Assembly: GCA_950097225.1 (NCBI GenBank)
Contig: CATNCE010000011.1
Coordinates: 1 to 43,744, forward strand
Direction of reading: 5' to 3'
Source: an uncultured Bacilli bacterium
GTDB lineage: Bacteria; Bacillota_I; Bacilli_A; RF39; UBA660
DNA length: 43,744 nt
The translations under genes and the position numbers were made by a program. The notes beneath the pieces are model-generated. The model worked only from the letters and a program-made list of their open reading frames with translations. It ran no database searches and was not told the DNA's origin. Below are positions 23,519 through 34,000 of the stretch, one piece after another (position 1 is the first letter of the stretch; each line of letters opens with the position of its first letter).

Positions 23519-24487
23519 ATGAATAATAATGGTGTTTTAAATTATGCAGAGACATATCAACCTAAACTTATTGATATGTTTATCGAAAATTCGTATTTAG
23601 CTCCATTCTTAGCAACAAATGTAGAATGGCTAAATGCAAAAACTTTTCACTTTACAACTCTAAAAGTAGGTGGATATAAACAACATAAATTAACAGGAGG
23701 ATGGAATAGACAAAAATTCGAACAAGAGGATATCCCTTATACTGTCGAAAATGATAGAGATGTAGAATTTTTTGTTGATAAAAGAGAAGTTGATGAAACT
23801 AATAGGACAGCTTCTATTGAGAATATTAGTAATGTTTTCACTCAAACACAAGCTATTCCAGAAGCAGATGCTTATTTCTTTTCTAAAGTTGCATCAAAAG
23901 CTATTTCTAAAGAATTAGCAACAGCAACAAAGATTAGTGAATGGACAAAAGATAATGTAGTTAGCAAAATTAAGGGGTATATTAGAAAATGTCGTAGATA
24001 TTCTAATAAAGGTCTAATAATTTATGTTCGAGGCGAAATAATGGATTTGCTTTCATTATCTACAGAATACAATCGTAACATCAATATTGAAAGATTAAGC
24101 AACTCTACAAAAGGATTAGAAACCAGACTTTGTGTTGTTGATGGGGTAATTTTAATAGAGGTAATTGATGAAGAAAGATTTTATACTGAATTTGATTTTA
24201 CAGATGGATTCGAACTTACAGCAACTTCAAAAGCTATTAATCTTTTAGCCGCAACTCCTTTAACTACAAAATATGTTGATAAAATATCTTCAATTTATTT
24301 ATTTTTAGCAGGAGAACATACTCAAGGCGATGGTCCTTTATACCAAAATAGAGATTTAAACGATGTGTTTATTTTCCCAAATGGTAAGAATAATAAAATT
24401 GATAGTATTTACGTTGACTACGATCCAACAGAAATTGCATTAGATGAAGACGTAACTGATACAGATTTAAAAATAGATTCAGAATAA
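23519..24487 (+). CDS. Major capsid protein
   Basis: A 322-residue protein directly after the scaffold, behind AGAAAGAAGG. It begins NNGVLNYAETYQPKLIDMFIENSYLAP and contains GGYKQHKLTGGWNRQKFEQED and a late GEHTQGDGPLYQNRDLNDVFIFPNGK segment, consistent with the HK97-fold capsids of Bacillota siphophages. The strong leader and position support abundant expression. Confidence 0.85.
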   Translation: MNNNGVLNYAETYQPKLIDMFIENSYLAPFLATNVEWLNAKTFHFTTLKVGGYKQHKLTGGWNRQKFEQEDIPYTVENDRDVEFFVDKREVDETNRTASIENISNVFTQTQAIPEADAYFFSKVASKAISKELATATKISEWTKDNVVSKIKGYIRKCRRYSNKGLIIYVRGEIMDLLSLSTEYNRNINIERLSNSTKGLETRLCVVDGVILIEVIDEERFYTEFDFTDGFELTATSKAINLLAATPLTTKYVDKISSIYLFLAGEHTQGDGPLYQNRDLNDVFIFPNGKNNKIDSIYVDYDPTEIALDEDVTDTDLKIDSE

Positions 24488-24500
24488 CAGGAGGATAATT

Positions 24501-24806
24501 ATGATAAAAGTAAAAAAGGATAATGTTATTTATAGCATTCCAGAAGATGAAAAAAAAGATTATCTTAAAAGAGGTTTTTTGCCTCTTGATGATAAAGGCA
24601 ATATTATAGAAGAGAAAATTCAAAAAAATATTGATAGTAAAGACATTAAGAAGCTTAATAAAACTATTGAAGATTTAACAAAACAAGTTGAAGACTTAAC
24701 TACAGAAAAATTGAATTTAGAAACTGAAAAAGCTGATTTAACAAAACAAGTTGAAGACTTAAATAAATTAATTGAAGAATCTAAAAAAAATAAAAAAGAT
24801 GAATAG
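24501..24806 (+). CDS. Coiled-coil head-associated protein
   Basis: A 101-residue protein. The first 45 residues form a small beta-rich domain (VKKDNVIYSIPEDEKKDYLKRGF); the rest is a coiled coil made of repeated DLTKQVEDL heptads. A 28-bp exact repeat at 24672-24699 and 24735-24762, 63 bp apart, encodes it, a 21-residue (three-heptad) duplication. It may be a capsid decoration or fibre protein. Confidence 0.6.
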   Translation: MIKVKKDNVIYSIPEDEKKDYLKRGFLPLDDKGNIIEEKIQKNIDSKDIKKLNKTIEDLTKQVEDLTTEKLNLETEKADLTKQVEDLNKLIEESKKNKKDE

Positions 24807-24818
24807 GAGATGGTAGGT

Positions 24819-25220
24819 ATGCTAACTGAATTAGTAAATTATAATTACTATATAGGAGAATACGAAGGTTCTAGCATACCTGAATCTTCATTTAAAAAAG
24901 TTGTAATAGAAGCAAGTAAAAAAGTAAATTATTATACTAAAGATAGAATCAATACAGATAATATCACAGACAAAATAAAAAATACTACTTGTGAAATTGC
25001 AGAATTGTTATTTGAACAAGCAGGTTTAAAAGAAAAAATAAAAAATGATAGTAAAGAAATTGCTAGTGAAACATTAGGACCTAGATCTATTAGTTATATA
25101 AATAAATCTAGTCAACAGTCCAACTTAATTATGTCAGAAGAAGAATTAGAGAAAGAAATATATAAAATATGTTATCAATCTTTAGTTCATACAGGATTGA
25201 TGTATAGAGGTCAACGATGA
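24819..25220 (+). CDS. Head-tail connector protein
   Basis: A 133-residue helical protein in the usual slot after the capsid. ATG 24819 is preferred over 24810 since AGGAG lies only at 24805-24809. KKVVIEASKKVNYYTKDRI and AELLFEQAGLKEKI are typical of gp6-like adaptor helices. It should attach to the portal and begin the neck. Confidence 0.7.
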   Translation: MLTELVNYNYYIGEYEGSSIPESSFKKVVIEASKKVNYYTKDRINTDNITDKIKNTTCEIAELLFEQAGLKEKIKNDSKEIASETLGPRSISYINKSSQQSNLIMSEEELEKEIYKICYQSLVHTGLMYRGQR

Positions 25221-25585
25221 ATAGACCACATACAATAACTATTTATAATTCATCTAATGAGAATTATATTAAACATGTACTAAAAGGTGTTTACTGGTAT
25301 GGAACTGATTCAATTAATATTTCTGGTAAAGGTGTAGTAGAGTCGAATAGTATCAATATCATAATTGATGGCGAAGAAAATTTAGGTAAATACATATCTA
25401 AAGAAAGTTATCAAGGCGATAAAGATACTTACACACTAGATACGGGGATAAGAATTGTTTACGGAGTAGGACCAGATATAACTAGTTTAAATGAATTAGT
25501 TAATTATAAACAAATATCAGTTTTTAGCTTTGATATTAATATCGTAGGGAGTTCTTTAGATAATATTCTTATTTTAGGAAGATAA
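25217..25585 (+). CDS. DUF6751-like neck protein
   Basis: A 122-residue beta-rich protein overlapping the connector by 4 bp. It begins RPHTITIYNSSNENYI and has GVYWYGTDSINISGKG, the pattern of DUF6751 and other putative head-completion proteins in Bacillota phages. Role as a stopper or neck subunit is inferred from order. Confidence 0.65.
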   Translation: MNRPHTITIYNSSNENYIKHVLKGVYWYGTDSINISGKGVVESNSINIIIDGEENLGKYISKESYQGDKDTYTLDTGIRIVYGVGPDITSLNELVNYKQISVFSFDINIVGSSLDNILILGR

Positions 25586-25587
25586 TC

Positions 25588-26031
25588 ATGAGCTTTAATG
25601 CCAAGTTTCATTTAAACTCTGTAGAAGAAATGTTATCTGATTTAAATTTAGAAGAAAATGGATTAGCTCAACAATTTTTTACTAATGAAGTATGGAGATT
25701 GTCTGATGACTATGTACCATATGAAAATGGGCTTTTAAAGACTAATGTAATAGTTAAATCTAATAGTTTAACATATAATAGTCCATATGCTAGATATCAT
25801 TGGTATGGTAATTTAATGGTTGATCCAGATTATCTAAAAGGAGCTATGTTTAATCCTAATTATGGATTTTGGTCTAGACCAGGAGTTCCTAAGATATTAG
25901 ATCCAAATGGAAGAGCTATTAACAACTGGAATGGATTAAGAGGGCCATTCTGGACTTCGAGAATGTGGGCTGATAGACATAAAGAAATTGAATTAGCAGT
26001 TCAAAAGTTTATTGAAAGAGGTGGAAAATGA
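25588..26031 (+). CDS. Minor capsid protein (Minor_capsid_2-like)
   Basis: A 147-residue protein. The sequence YVPYENGLLKTNV, then SPYARYHWYGNLMVDPDYLKG and GPFWTSRMWADRHKEI, is the pattern of the Minor_capsid_2 family, also seen as HK97 gp10-like neck proteins. It lies in the neck gene block and overlaps the next gene by 4 bp. Confidence 0.78.
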   Translation: MSFNAKFHLNSVEEMLSDLNLEENGLAQQFFTNEVWRLSDDYVPYENGLLKTNVIVKSNSLTYNSPYARYHWYGNLMVDPDYLKGAMFNPNYGFWSRPGVPKILDPNGRAINNWNGLRGPFWTSRMWADRHKEIELAVQKFIERGGK

Positions 26032-26480
26032 ACAAATGGTTAAGAGATTTGTTGTTAACATGTCCTTATTTTAATGATTTAAAGGGCATAGGAGTAGATA
26101 TGTTGTCAAAAGATAGTAATACTGCTTCGATAGAAAAAACACCCATAAAATCATTAATAAAGAAAAAAATAAGCGGTAATAAGTTAAAACAAAAGGCTTT
26201 TATTATAAGAGCTAACTTTCCACACAATAATGAACTTGAAAATAATATAAAAAATAGCGAATTTTATGATAATTTTGAAGATTGGATTGATGAACTTAAT
26301 GAAACAGGCGATTTTCCTTTCTATACTAAAGATAAGGATGTATACGAAATTGAAATAACTACTTGTGGATATCTAGTTAGTATTAATCCAAATTTAAGAC
26401 AAGCTTGTTATCAAATACAATTAATCGTTAAATACGAAGAAAAAGACTTAAAGAATCCGTTCGCGGATTTTTTTGATTGA
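26028..26480 (+). CDS. Tail terminator / minor capsid protein
   Basis: A 150-residue protein overlapping its upstream neighbour. It lies directly before the tail tube gene, where the tail terminator is encoded, and carries LIKKKISGNKLKQKAFIIRANFP and a C-terminal CYQIQLIVKYEEKDL strand. Function assigned from order and size. Confidence 0.65.
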   Translation: MNKWLRDLLLTCPYFNDLKGIGVDMLSKDSNTASIEKTPIKSLIKKKISGNKLKQKAFIIRANFPHNNELENNIKNSEFYDNFEDWIDELNETGDFPFYTKDKDVYEIEITTCGYLVSINPNLRQACYQIQLIVKYEEKDLKNPFADFFD

Positions 26481-26493
26481 AAGAAGGTAAAAA

Positions 26494-26979
26494 ATGGGAA
26501 AGTCTAAAAGAAAAGAATGGTTGTTAATGCACATTGATACTTCTGGCGAAAATGAGACTTTTGAGCCAATTGGAAAAGACAATGATGAATTGACAAGATC
26601 ATTAAATAATGAAGTTGAAAGTAAAACTAATGTCCTTGGAGAAGCAACAGTAGATGTTACTCTAGGAGCTCAAGTTACTTCTGTTGATCCATGCTACTAT
26701 AATCCAGATGGACAATTAGCTAAAAAATTAAAAAAGATTTATGAAGATGACTTAGAATTGGATGATGTAGTGGAAGAATTTATGGAAGTTGACATGACAG
26801 AGACACCTACAAGTAATGAATATCCATGCTTCAGACAAAAAGCTGCTATAGATTTGAAATCATGGGGCGGAGATACCAAAGGAATCGGAACTCCTTATGA
26901 TTTAAATTGGGTAGGACCAAAAACAAAAGGAACGTTTAATCCAAAGACAAAACAATTTACTCCAACAGTTATAGTTTAG
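26494..26979 (+). CDS. Major tail protein
   Basis: A 161-residue beta-rich protein behind GAAAGAAGG. It contains SLNNEVESKTNVLGEATVDVT and a WGGDTKGIGTPYDLNWVG loop, typical of tail tube proteins. A strong terminator follows it, as is common after this highly expressed gene. Confidence 0.78.
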   Translation: MGKSKRKEWLLMHIDTSGENETFEPIGKDNDELTRSLNNEVESKTNVLGEATVDVTLGAQVTSVDPCYYNPDGQLAKKLKKIYEDDLELDDVVEEFMEVDMTETPTSNEYPCFRQKAAIDLKSWGGDTKGIGTPYDLNWVGPKTKGTFNPKTKQFTPTVIV

Positions 26980-26987
26980 TTTAAGAA

Positions 26988-27019
26988 TAGGAGTGTTATA
27001 AAACACTCCTATATTTTTT
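26988..27019 (+). terminator. Terminator after the tail tube gene
   Basis: A perfect 10-bp stem (26988-26997 with 27002-27011) with an ATAA loop is followed by TATTTTTTT. It is the strongest terminator in the tail region and would lower expression of the chaperones and tape measure relative to the tube. Confidence 0.85.
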
Positions 27020-27041
27020 TATAAGAAAGAAGGAATGAAAA

Positions 27042-27500
27042 ATGGCTATAGTTGCAAAAAATAAAAATATTGTAGAAAATATTGAAGATGAAAAAGGTAA
27101 TATATTAGGAAAAATAAGTTACAATCCAGATGATATAACAGCCTATCGTGCACTTATCGATATCGTTAATATGATTGATGATATATCAAAAAGTGCCAAT
27201 AATTTAAACAAATTAGAAGTTTTAGGAAATGCTAAGATTGATAGTTTAATGGATTTTGAAAAATATTCAAATTTTTTTAAGGATTGTCAAAAAGACTTTC
27301 ATGATATAGAAGATGGAATTAAAGTTATAAAAGAACGTATTGATGAAATATTTGGCGAAGGAACTTCACAAATATTGATGGGAAATGGATGTGATGTTAA
27401 TCTATTGATGCCACTATTAGATGCGGTAATGCCTAAATTCAAAGAAGCAAGGGAAAGTAAAATAAACAATTATTTAGATGACGGAAGTCAAGTGATGTAA
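27042..27500 (+). CDS. Tail assembly chaperone-like protein
   Basis: A 152-residue helical protein between the tail tube and tape measure genes, where chaperones are encoded. It begins with a beta-rich stretch (VENIEDEKGNILGKISYNPDD) and carries FGEGTSQILMGNGCDVNLLMP near the end. It is paired with the Gp15-like gene that starts 1 bp after its stop. No classical slippery site was identified. Confidence 0.65.
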   Translation: MAIVAKNKNIVENIEDEKGNILGKISYNPDDITAYRALIDIVNMIDDISKSANNLNKLEVLGNAKIDSLMDFEKYSNFFKDCQKDFHDIEDGIKVIKERIDEIFGEGTSQILMGNGCDVNLLMPLLDAVMPKFKEARESKINNYLDDGSQVM

Positions 27501-27501
27501 T

Positions 27502-28095
27502 GTGAATCCATTAGTAAACAAATTTCCTACTAAAATACAAATAGGAGATACTATTCATGAAATTAATACTGATTTTAGAAATTGTTTAAAAATAATATTA
27601 GCATATGAAGATGACGATTTAACTATCGAAGAAAAAACAACAATTATGTTAATGAGACTATACGGATTTGTTCCTAAAAATGCAGAGGAACAAGAAGAAG
27701 CAATAAAAAAAGGAATTTTATTTTTAGATTGTGGAGAAGAACACAAAGATACTGATTCTCCTAGAATATATTCCTTTTTTAAAGATGGAAAATATATTTA
27801 TGCAGCAATAGAATCTTCTAATGTAAATTTAGATTTGGAAAACATTGAATATCTTCATTGGTGGAAATTTTGTTATAAATTTTTAGAAATAGGGAAAAAT
27901 ACAACCTTTAGTAATATTATTTCTCTTAGAGATAAAAAAAATAAAGGTAAACTTACTAAAGAGGAAAGAAATATATTTATAGAATCAAGAGAAATTCTTG
28001 ACTTAGATTACATTTCGGAACCTAGTGAAGAAGAAAATAAATTCATGAATTTATTTAATGGAGGTGAGGAAGAGAGCATTCAGAAGGAAAAGTAG
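27502..28095 (+). CDS. Gp15-family tail protein
   Basis: A 197-residue protein with a GTG start. Its opening (NPLVNKFPTKIQIGDTIHEINTDFRNCLKIILAYED) and the EYLHWWKFCYKFLEI block are signatures of the bacteriophage Gp15 family, tail proteins encoded just before the tape measure. It probably acts with the upstream chaperone. The last 30 bp overlap coding-like sequence belonging to the tape measure frame. Confidence 0.82.
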   Translation: MNPLVNKFPTKIQIGDTIHEINTDFRNCLKIILAYEDDDLTIEEKTTIMLMRLYGFVPKNAEEQEEAIKKGILFLDCGEEHKDTDSPRIYSFFKDGKYIYAAIESSNVNLDLENIEYLHWWKFCYKFLEIGKNTTFSNIISLRDKKNKGKLTKEERNIFIESREILDLDYISEPSEEENKFMNLFNGGEEESIQKEK

Positions 28096-28145
28096 TAATC
28101 AATACAGAGTTACGCAATAAAAATTTAATTAACGGATATAAGAAT

Positions 28146-30602
28146 ATGGGAAAGGAAACCGATAAGCTTATATCCCAATTTAATAAAAAAGTAAAACAGA
28201 TAAAAAAAGAAGAAATTGAGCTTGATAATTTAAAAGCAAAATATAATCAGTTAACAAGTGGAAATAAAACACCTGCTTCCCTATCAGCAATGGAAAGTCA
28301 ACTTAAGAGAAATGAGAAAGAATTAGATTCGTTTAAAAAAAAATATGACGAAATTTTAAATCAAATAAACTTTAAGCAAATTGATTATAAAGATGCTGAG
28401 TCAACAGGTAATTTTTCAATGCAAGAAAAAATTAATATTGATTTATATAGTTTAGATAATGAGGCTAAAATAGTTCAAGATAAAATTAAAAGTTTAAGCA
28501 ATGAAAGTATGAGATTAAAAAATGAACTAGAAAGTATAAAAATTAATCCTGCCGCTTCAATAGAAGCTCAGAACTTAAAATCAAAAATAAATCTTGCAAT
28601 CGAATCGTTAAAAGAATCAAAAAAAGAAGCCAATTCTCTAGTTAATACTATTAAGCAAACTGAAAAAGTAAATCTTAATAGTATTTTTAATGGAATAAAA
28701 AGTGTTGGAAATCGCATAACTGGTACTTTAATAGGAAAAAAAGGTATTAGTGGGAACATTGATAATATTGGAACTAAAATAGATAAGTTTAAATCTAGAA
28801 TTACTAAACTGTTAGGTACTGTTATGATCTTTAGAGTTTTAAGAAATTCTTTAACATCCTTATCTAATGGCTTTTTAAACTTATTGAAGTCTAATCAAAA
28901 CTTTTCCAATAGCTTAAATCAAATAAAAGTTAATTTAATGACAGCATTTGCTCCTATATATAATTATATACTTCCTGCAATAAATACATTGATGAATGCA
29001 CTTTCTCGAGTAACTGGAAGTATTGCAACTTTTATGGCCAGTGTGTTTGGTAAAACAGCGACTCAAGCAAAGAAAAACGCAAAAGAATTATACAATCAAG
29101 CTAACGCTCAAAAAGCCATAGGTGATGCTCAAGAAGGAACAATAGCCTCTTTTGATAAATTAGAGGTTAATGGAGAAGAAAGTAAATCAGGTGGTGGGAG
29201 TTCTAATAATTTAGATTTCTCTAAAGACATTCAAACAAGTACATACTTAGACAATCTTCTTACAGACTTAAAAAACAAAATTGGTAATGGATTGTGGTTT
29301 GATGCAGGAGCACGGATTGCAACAGATTTAAATAATGTTATTGAAAAAATAGATGTAAAAGGTTTTTTTAATAAAGGTAAAGAAATTGCTAAAAATTTAT
29401 GTCTGGGAATAAATGGATTCGTAGCAACTTTTGATTGGAAACAACTCGGAACTAAAATATCTGATGCAATCCTTGGAGCACTAGATTTATTATTAGTTAC
29501 ATTAACCACTCTTGACTGGCAATCTATAGGAAAAGCTATTGGTGATGCAATATTATACTTTGATTGGTTGGGACTAGGGGCAAAAGTAATTGATATTTTT
29601 ATTTCTGGATTCTGTGGGCTTAAAGATTTATTCATAGGAGTACTAGATTCAATAATAGAAGCAATTAAGGATCCAGAATTTATGGATAAAATTTTACAAG
29701 GTGGAATAGACATTATTTTAAGTTTAATAAATGGCATGATGTCTGTTTTTTCAAAAATAGGTGAAGTTTTTAATAAAATAATAGAATTATTTTTAACATT
29801 ATTTGGTATTCATAGTCCAAGTACAATTTTTGAAGACTTTGGAAAAAATATAATAGAAGGATTACTAAATGGTATAAATGGATTATTTAATGCAGTAACT
29901 GAAGTTTTCCAATCTCTATTAGATTCTATAAAAGAAATCTGGACAGGAACAGCTGAGTGGTTTGATACAGAAGTGATCCAACCAATTAAAAATTTTTTTA
30001 CCGATATATGGTCAACATTAGTTAATGGTGCAGAAAATGCATGGAATGGAATTAAAAACGTATTTTCAACAGTTGCATCATTTTTTCAAAACACATTTTC
30101 AAATGCTTGGTCAAAAGTGAAGTCAGTATTTTCAACTGGAGGCAAAATATTTGATGGTATTAAAGATGGAATTGTTAGTGCTTTTAAAAATATAGTTAAT
30201 GCTATAATTCGTGGAATTAATAAAGTAGTATCAGTTCCTTTTAATGGCATAAATAACGCACTTAAGAAAATTAAAAATATAGATATCTTAGGAGCAAAAC
30301 CATTTAAAAATGTTATAAATACAATATCAACGCCACAAATACCAATGTTAGCACAAGGAGCAGTAATACCCCCAAATGCTAAATTTGCAGCAATACTTGG
30401 AGATCAAAGGAATGGCAAGAATTTAGAAGCTCCAGAAGGTTTAATTAGAAAAATCGTTAGAGAAGAATCAGGAAATGGTAAGGAAGTTATATTCAATGGT
30501 ACTTTCATATTACAATGTGGATTAGAAGAGATAGGCCGTGTATCTGTTGATGGTATACGACTAGTTGAATCAATAACAGGAACTACATTATTGGTAAATT
30601 AA
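28146..30602 (+). CDS. Tape measure protein
   Basis: An 818-residue protein that sets tail length. It has a long N-terminal coiled coil (about residues 1-165), hydrophobic helices in the middle, the FGIHSPSTIFEDFGKNIIEGL motif and repeated tryptophan blocks (WSTLVNGAENAWNGIKNVFST), then a C-terminal LAQGAVIPPNAKFAAILGDQ motif. The annotated ATG 28146 has no good ribosome binding site. The same frame is open back to 28068 and that stretch (HSEGKVVINTELRNKNLING) resembles tape-measure N-termini, with GGAGGTGAGG at 28060. The true start is uncertain. Confidence 0.88.
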   Translation: MGKETDKLISQFNKKVKQIKKEEIELDNLKAKYNQLTSGNKTPASLSAMESQLKRNEKELDSFKKKYDEILNQINFKQIDYKDAESTGNFSMQEKINIDLYSLDNEAKIVQDKIKSLSNESMRLKNELESIKINPAASIEAQNLKSKINLAIESLKESKKEANSLVNTIKQTEKVNLNSIFNGIKSVGNRITGTLIGKKGISGNIDNIGTKIDKFKSRITKLLGTVMIFRVLRNSLTSLSNGFLNLLKSNQNFSNSLNQIKVNLMTAFAPIYNYILPAINTLMNALSRVTGSIATFMASVFGKTATQAKKNAKELYNQANAQKAIGDAQEGTIASFDKLEVNGEESKSGGGSSNNLDFSKDIQTSTYLDNLLTDLKNKIGNGLWFDAGARIATDLNNVIEKIDVKGFFNKGKEIAKNLCLGINGFVATFDWKQLGTKISDAILGALDLLLVTLTTLDWQSIGKAIGDAILYFDWLGLGAKVIDIFISGFCGLKDLFIGVLDSIIEAIKDPEFMDKILQGGIDIILSLINGMMSVFSKIGEVFNKIIELFLTLFGIHSPSTIFEDFGKNIIEGLLNGINGLFNAVTEVFQSLLDSIKEIWTGTAEWFDTEVIQPIKNFFTDIWSTLVNGAENAWNGIKNVFSTVASFFQNTFSNAWSKVKSVFSTGGKIFDGIKDGIVSAFKNIVNAIIRGINKVVSVPFNGINNALKKIKNIDILGAKPFKNVINTISTPQIPMLAQGAVIPPNAKFAAILGDQRNGKNLEAPEGLIRKIVREESGNGKEVIFNGTFILQCGLEEIGRVSVDGIRLVESITGTTLLVN

Positions 30603-30613
30603 GAGGTGAAATT

Positions 30614-31027
30614 ATGGATAAAATAAAATTTATGTCAAAGAATGGAACAAAATTTTTTGAAATTCCTTGGACTTGGATTGAGAAAGGTGGTTTAAAGCCT
30701 AAATCCAACGAATTGCAATCAAAAGCAAAAAGAGGAACACTAAACGGACGTCTTTATAAAAAAAGACAAGCTATAATTCCAGACTATACTTTGCAATTTG
30801 TAAACAAATTATATCGTTTCCAAGTAAAAGAATTGTTTGAAATAATTAAACAGGAAGAAATGAACGTTTATTATTTTGACCATTATGTAGGAGAGTTTGT
30901 TACAAAAGATTTTTATGTTCCTTGGCCAGATTTAGCAGTAGATAAAGTGCCGCCAAATAACGAGGTTGATAATATACTTTATCAACCTTTTTTATTGGAA
31001 TTTATTAGTATGGGAGATGTATCATGA
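30614..31027 (+). CDS. Tail protein upstream of the receptor-binding fibre
   Basis: A 137-residue protein (MDKIKFMSKNGTKFFEIPW) in the slot of the distal tail or DUF6711-like protein, between tape measure and tail hub. Its beta-rich sequence and LQFVNKLYRFQVKELFEII fit a tail-tip connector. It overlaps the fibre gene by 4 bp (ATGA). Confidence 0.65.
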   Translation: MDKIKFMSKNGTKFFEIPWTWIEKGGLKPKSNELQSKAKRGTLNGRLYKKRQAIIPDYTLQFVNKLYRFQVKELFEIIKQEEMNVYYFDHYVGEFVTKDFYVPWPDLAVDKVPPNNEVDNILYQPFLLEFISMGDVS

Positions 31028-34000
31028 GTATAATAACTAATATAAATGATTCGGATTTAAGAAGTTTTAAAGTAAATGATGAAATTGTTGTTGATAAAAA
31101 TGTTATAGGAGAATTTATAAAAAATTCTGCACAATTAACAATTTTAAATAAAAATCATACATATGATTCTTTAGAAAAAACATATTTAAATATTAATAAG
31201 TTTGGACTATGGCATGTTGACGATTTAAAAAATAATGAAGAAAGTGTTGAAGCTAATTTAACACTTTCAGATTTATCTATTAAATTTGATGAAGACTATG
31301 AAGATTCTTTTTCTTTTCCTGCAACATTAGGAGAGTGGGCAACCTGGATTGGAAATAAGACAGGAGTACCATTAAAAGGTACTTTTTTAAATTCAAATAA
31401 AATTCTAAAAGAAAAACCTTATTTAGGCAATAATCCCAAATATAGAACAGCTGTTAAAATAATAGCAAAATATGCTTGTGGTTGGGCCGAAGTAAACGAA
31501 GATAAGACATATTCTATTAGATGGTTTGATGATAGTGTTGAAGAAATCGAGGATTGGGAATCTTTCAAACATGGAAACGAAACGTCAGCAACTAATATTC
31601 TTATTTTAAGCACAGGAGTGACAGAAAATAATGTTAGGTATCCAGAACAAATCCCAACGACTCCCCATGAACTAAGAATTGAGGATGACTGGTTAGTAAT
31701 TGATAGATACGATATAAGTAAGTCTATTTTTGAACAAATTAATGGTTTTTTATACACTCCTATTACAGAATTAATATTACCATATGGTTTATTAGAATTT
31801 AAGGTTGGTCAAAAGATAAGGACCAAAGATTTTGAATTAAATGATATAGAAACGTATATTACATCTCATTCTTTAAATTGGGATGGTGGAGATTGGGAAG
31901 ATTCAAAATCATGGACATCAACTTTAAAAATGAACGAACTTAAAGAAACAACAACGAAATATCAGTATAGTAATTCTATAGAAAGTAGAGTCGGAAGAAC
32001 TGAGATAAATTGTGATAAAAATAACAAAAAAATCGATATGTTAGTCGAAGATGTTGATACCATTGAAAAAGATATAACCACATCTAAAACAGCAACTGGT
32101 AACCCTATTGAGATAGATGACGCAGGAGAATATCCTTTAAAGTCAATAAAAATAGAAGGTAAATCGCAAGAAATCATAAATTATTTAAAAAATGAGGGAA
32201 AAAACGCGTCAATGAATGGTGTGACTTATACTTTTAATGAAGATGGATCAATCACTATAAAAGGGACTGCGACAAATACTAGTTATGCTATGATTCTTGG
32301 TGAAAGCTTGTTTGATTACTCTAAAGAAAGATTTAAAATAGAAACGGATTATGTGGCCAGCGGTTGGTATAATTCGAATATACGATTGATAGGAAGAGGA
32401 ACTGATTCAAAATATTACAATATCTATCAAGGAAATGTAGCTGATATAAAAAATGTTTCTTTGTCTCTTGTTTATATTCAAGTTGTAACTGGGGCAACAA
32501 TAGATGAAACGATTTATCCGATGATTTCCAATAAAGCAAGTTCTTTTGTTCCACCTGGAACATGGTTAAAACTAATATCAAGTAATAAAAATTTATTCAA
32601 TTCAAATGATTGTATAAGTTTCAATGGTCATATAGCAAATGGGATTTTAAGCTATAACTCTGGTAACAAAGTTTTAGTATTTCCATGTGCACCAAATAAG
32701 AAGTATGCTATTTCGAAAAAATCAGGCGACAGATTTAGAATTGGTTCTTATCCAACATTTGCAAATAAGGGAATTACTCTTAATAATTATATATCAAATG
32801 ATAATACAAATATATTAACAATAACAACAGGATCGAATGATAAATATTTATACATAGAATATTGGGTAAATATTGAAGAAGCATCCGAAAAAGAAATTAT
32901 TAATAGTATTCAAATTGAAACAAACGAACCAACAGAATATATAGCACACGAAGAAAACACAGCTTTAATCGATTTAAACATTTATAATGATAGCGGAAAA
33001 ATAATTGCTCATTATGAAATTAATGATGAAGAGATATTTAAAAATGGTGTTTTATCTAAAAAAGATGGGGAAACACATAGTTTGCCATACACAATTTTAA
33101 ATATGAATAAAGGATACAATTATGTTACTTTAAACGATGAATTGTATCCAAATATGGAAATAGAATATTTACTTGATTCTAAATTAAACGATACTTATGT
33201 GTCAAAATCTCAATTTGCAATGGAAAGTGATAAAATTCATTTAGAGGTATCTAAGAAATTAGATAATATTGATATTGGTGGAACAAATTTATTGCCAGGG
33301 ACTCAACTATTAGATAATTCAAAAATAGATATTAAATCAAATTTGAAATTAAATGCCTATAAAAATTTTTCTAGCTCCAGTCTTGATTTAACTAATTCAA
33401 CTATTAACTATGATGATTGCCTTAGATGGTATGAAACGTTAACTTTAGAGCCAAATAACGAATATACACTGTCTTTCTATGCTAAAGGCACAAAAGTTCG
33501 AACATATATATATCCTGATGCAATACTGCAAGGGACTAGCTCGCAAGGTTTATCTACTAATATAACCGATGGAAAAATTGAATTTTCACTAACATCTGAG
33601 TGGCGAAAATATTGGGTAACATATAAAACTCTAAGTAATATAAGTGGCAAAAAAAGTTTATTGTTCAGAGTTTTAAAAGGAGAAAATGCTGAGATATGTG
33701 GAGTTAAGTTAGAGCACGGGAATAAAAATACAGATTGGGATCCTTCACCAAATGATATAAAAGCCGAACTTGAACTAAAAGTTAGTAAAAATGATAGTAA
33801 TCAGATAGTATCAATGTTAAATGCATCTGCAGATGAGATAACTTTTGCTGGAGGAAGTAAGATAAATATTTCTACAGTGGGAAAACTTATCATATCAGCA
33901 GGCAACTTTAGGCTTGATGCAGCTGGTAATATTACAGCCACAGGTGGAACGATAGGAGGATTTTCGTTATCGAAAAATTCATTTAGTACTAATATTAATG

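Noticed and set aside
27042..28095. Programmed -1 frameshift between the two tail chaperone genes
   Set aside because: The second gene has its own GTG start 1 bp after the first stop, and no clear slippery heptamer was seen at the junction.
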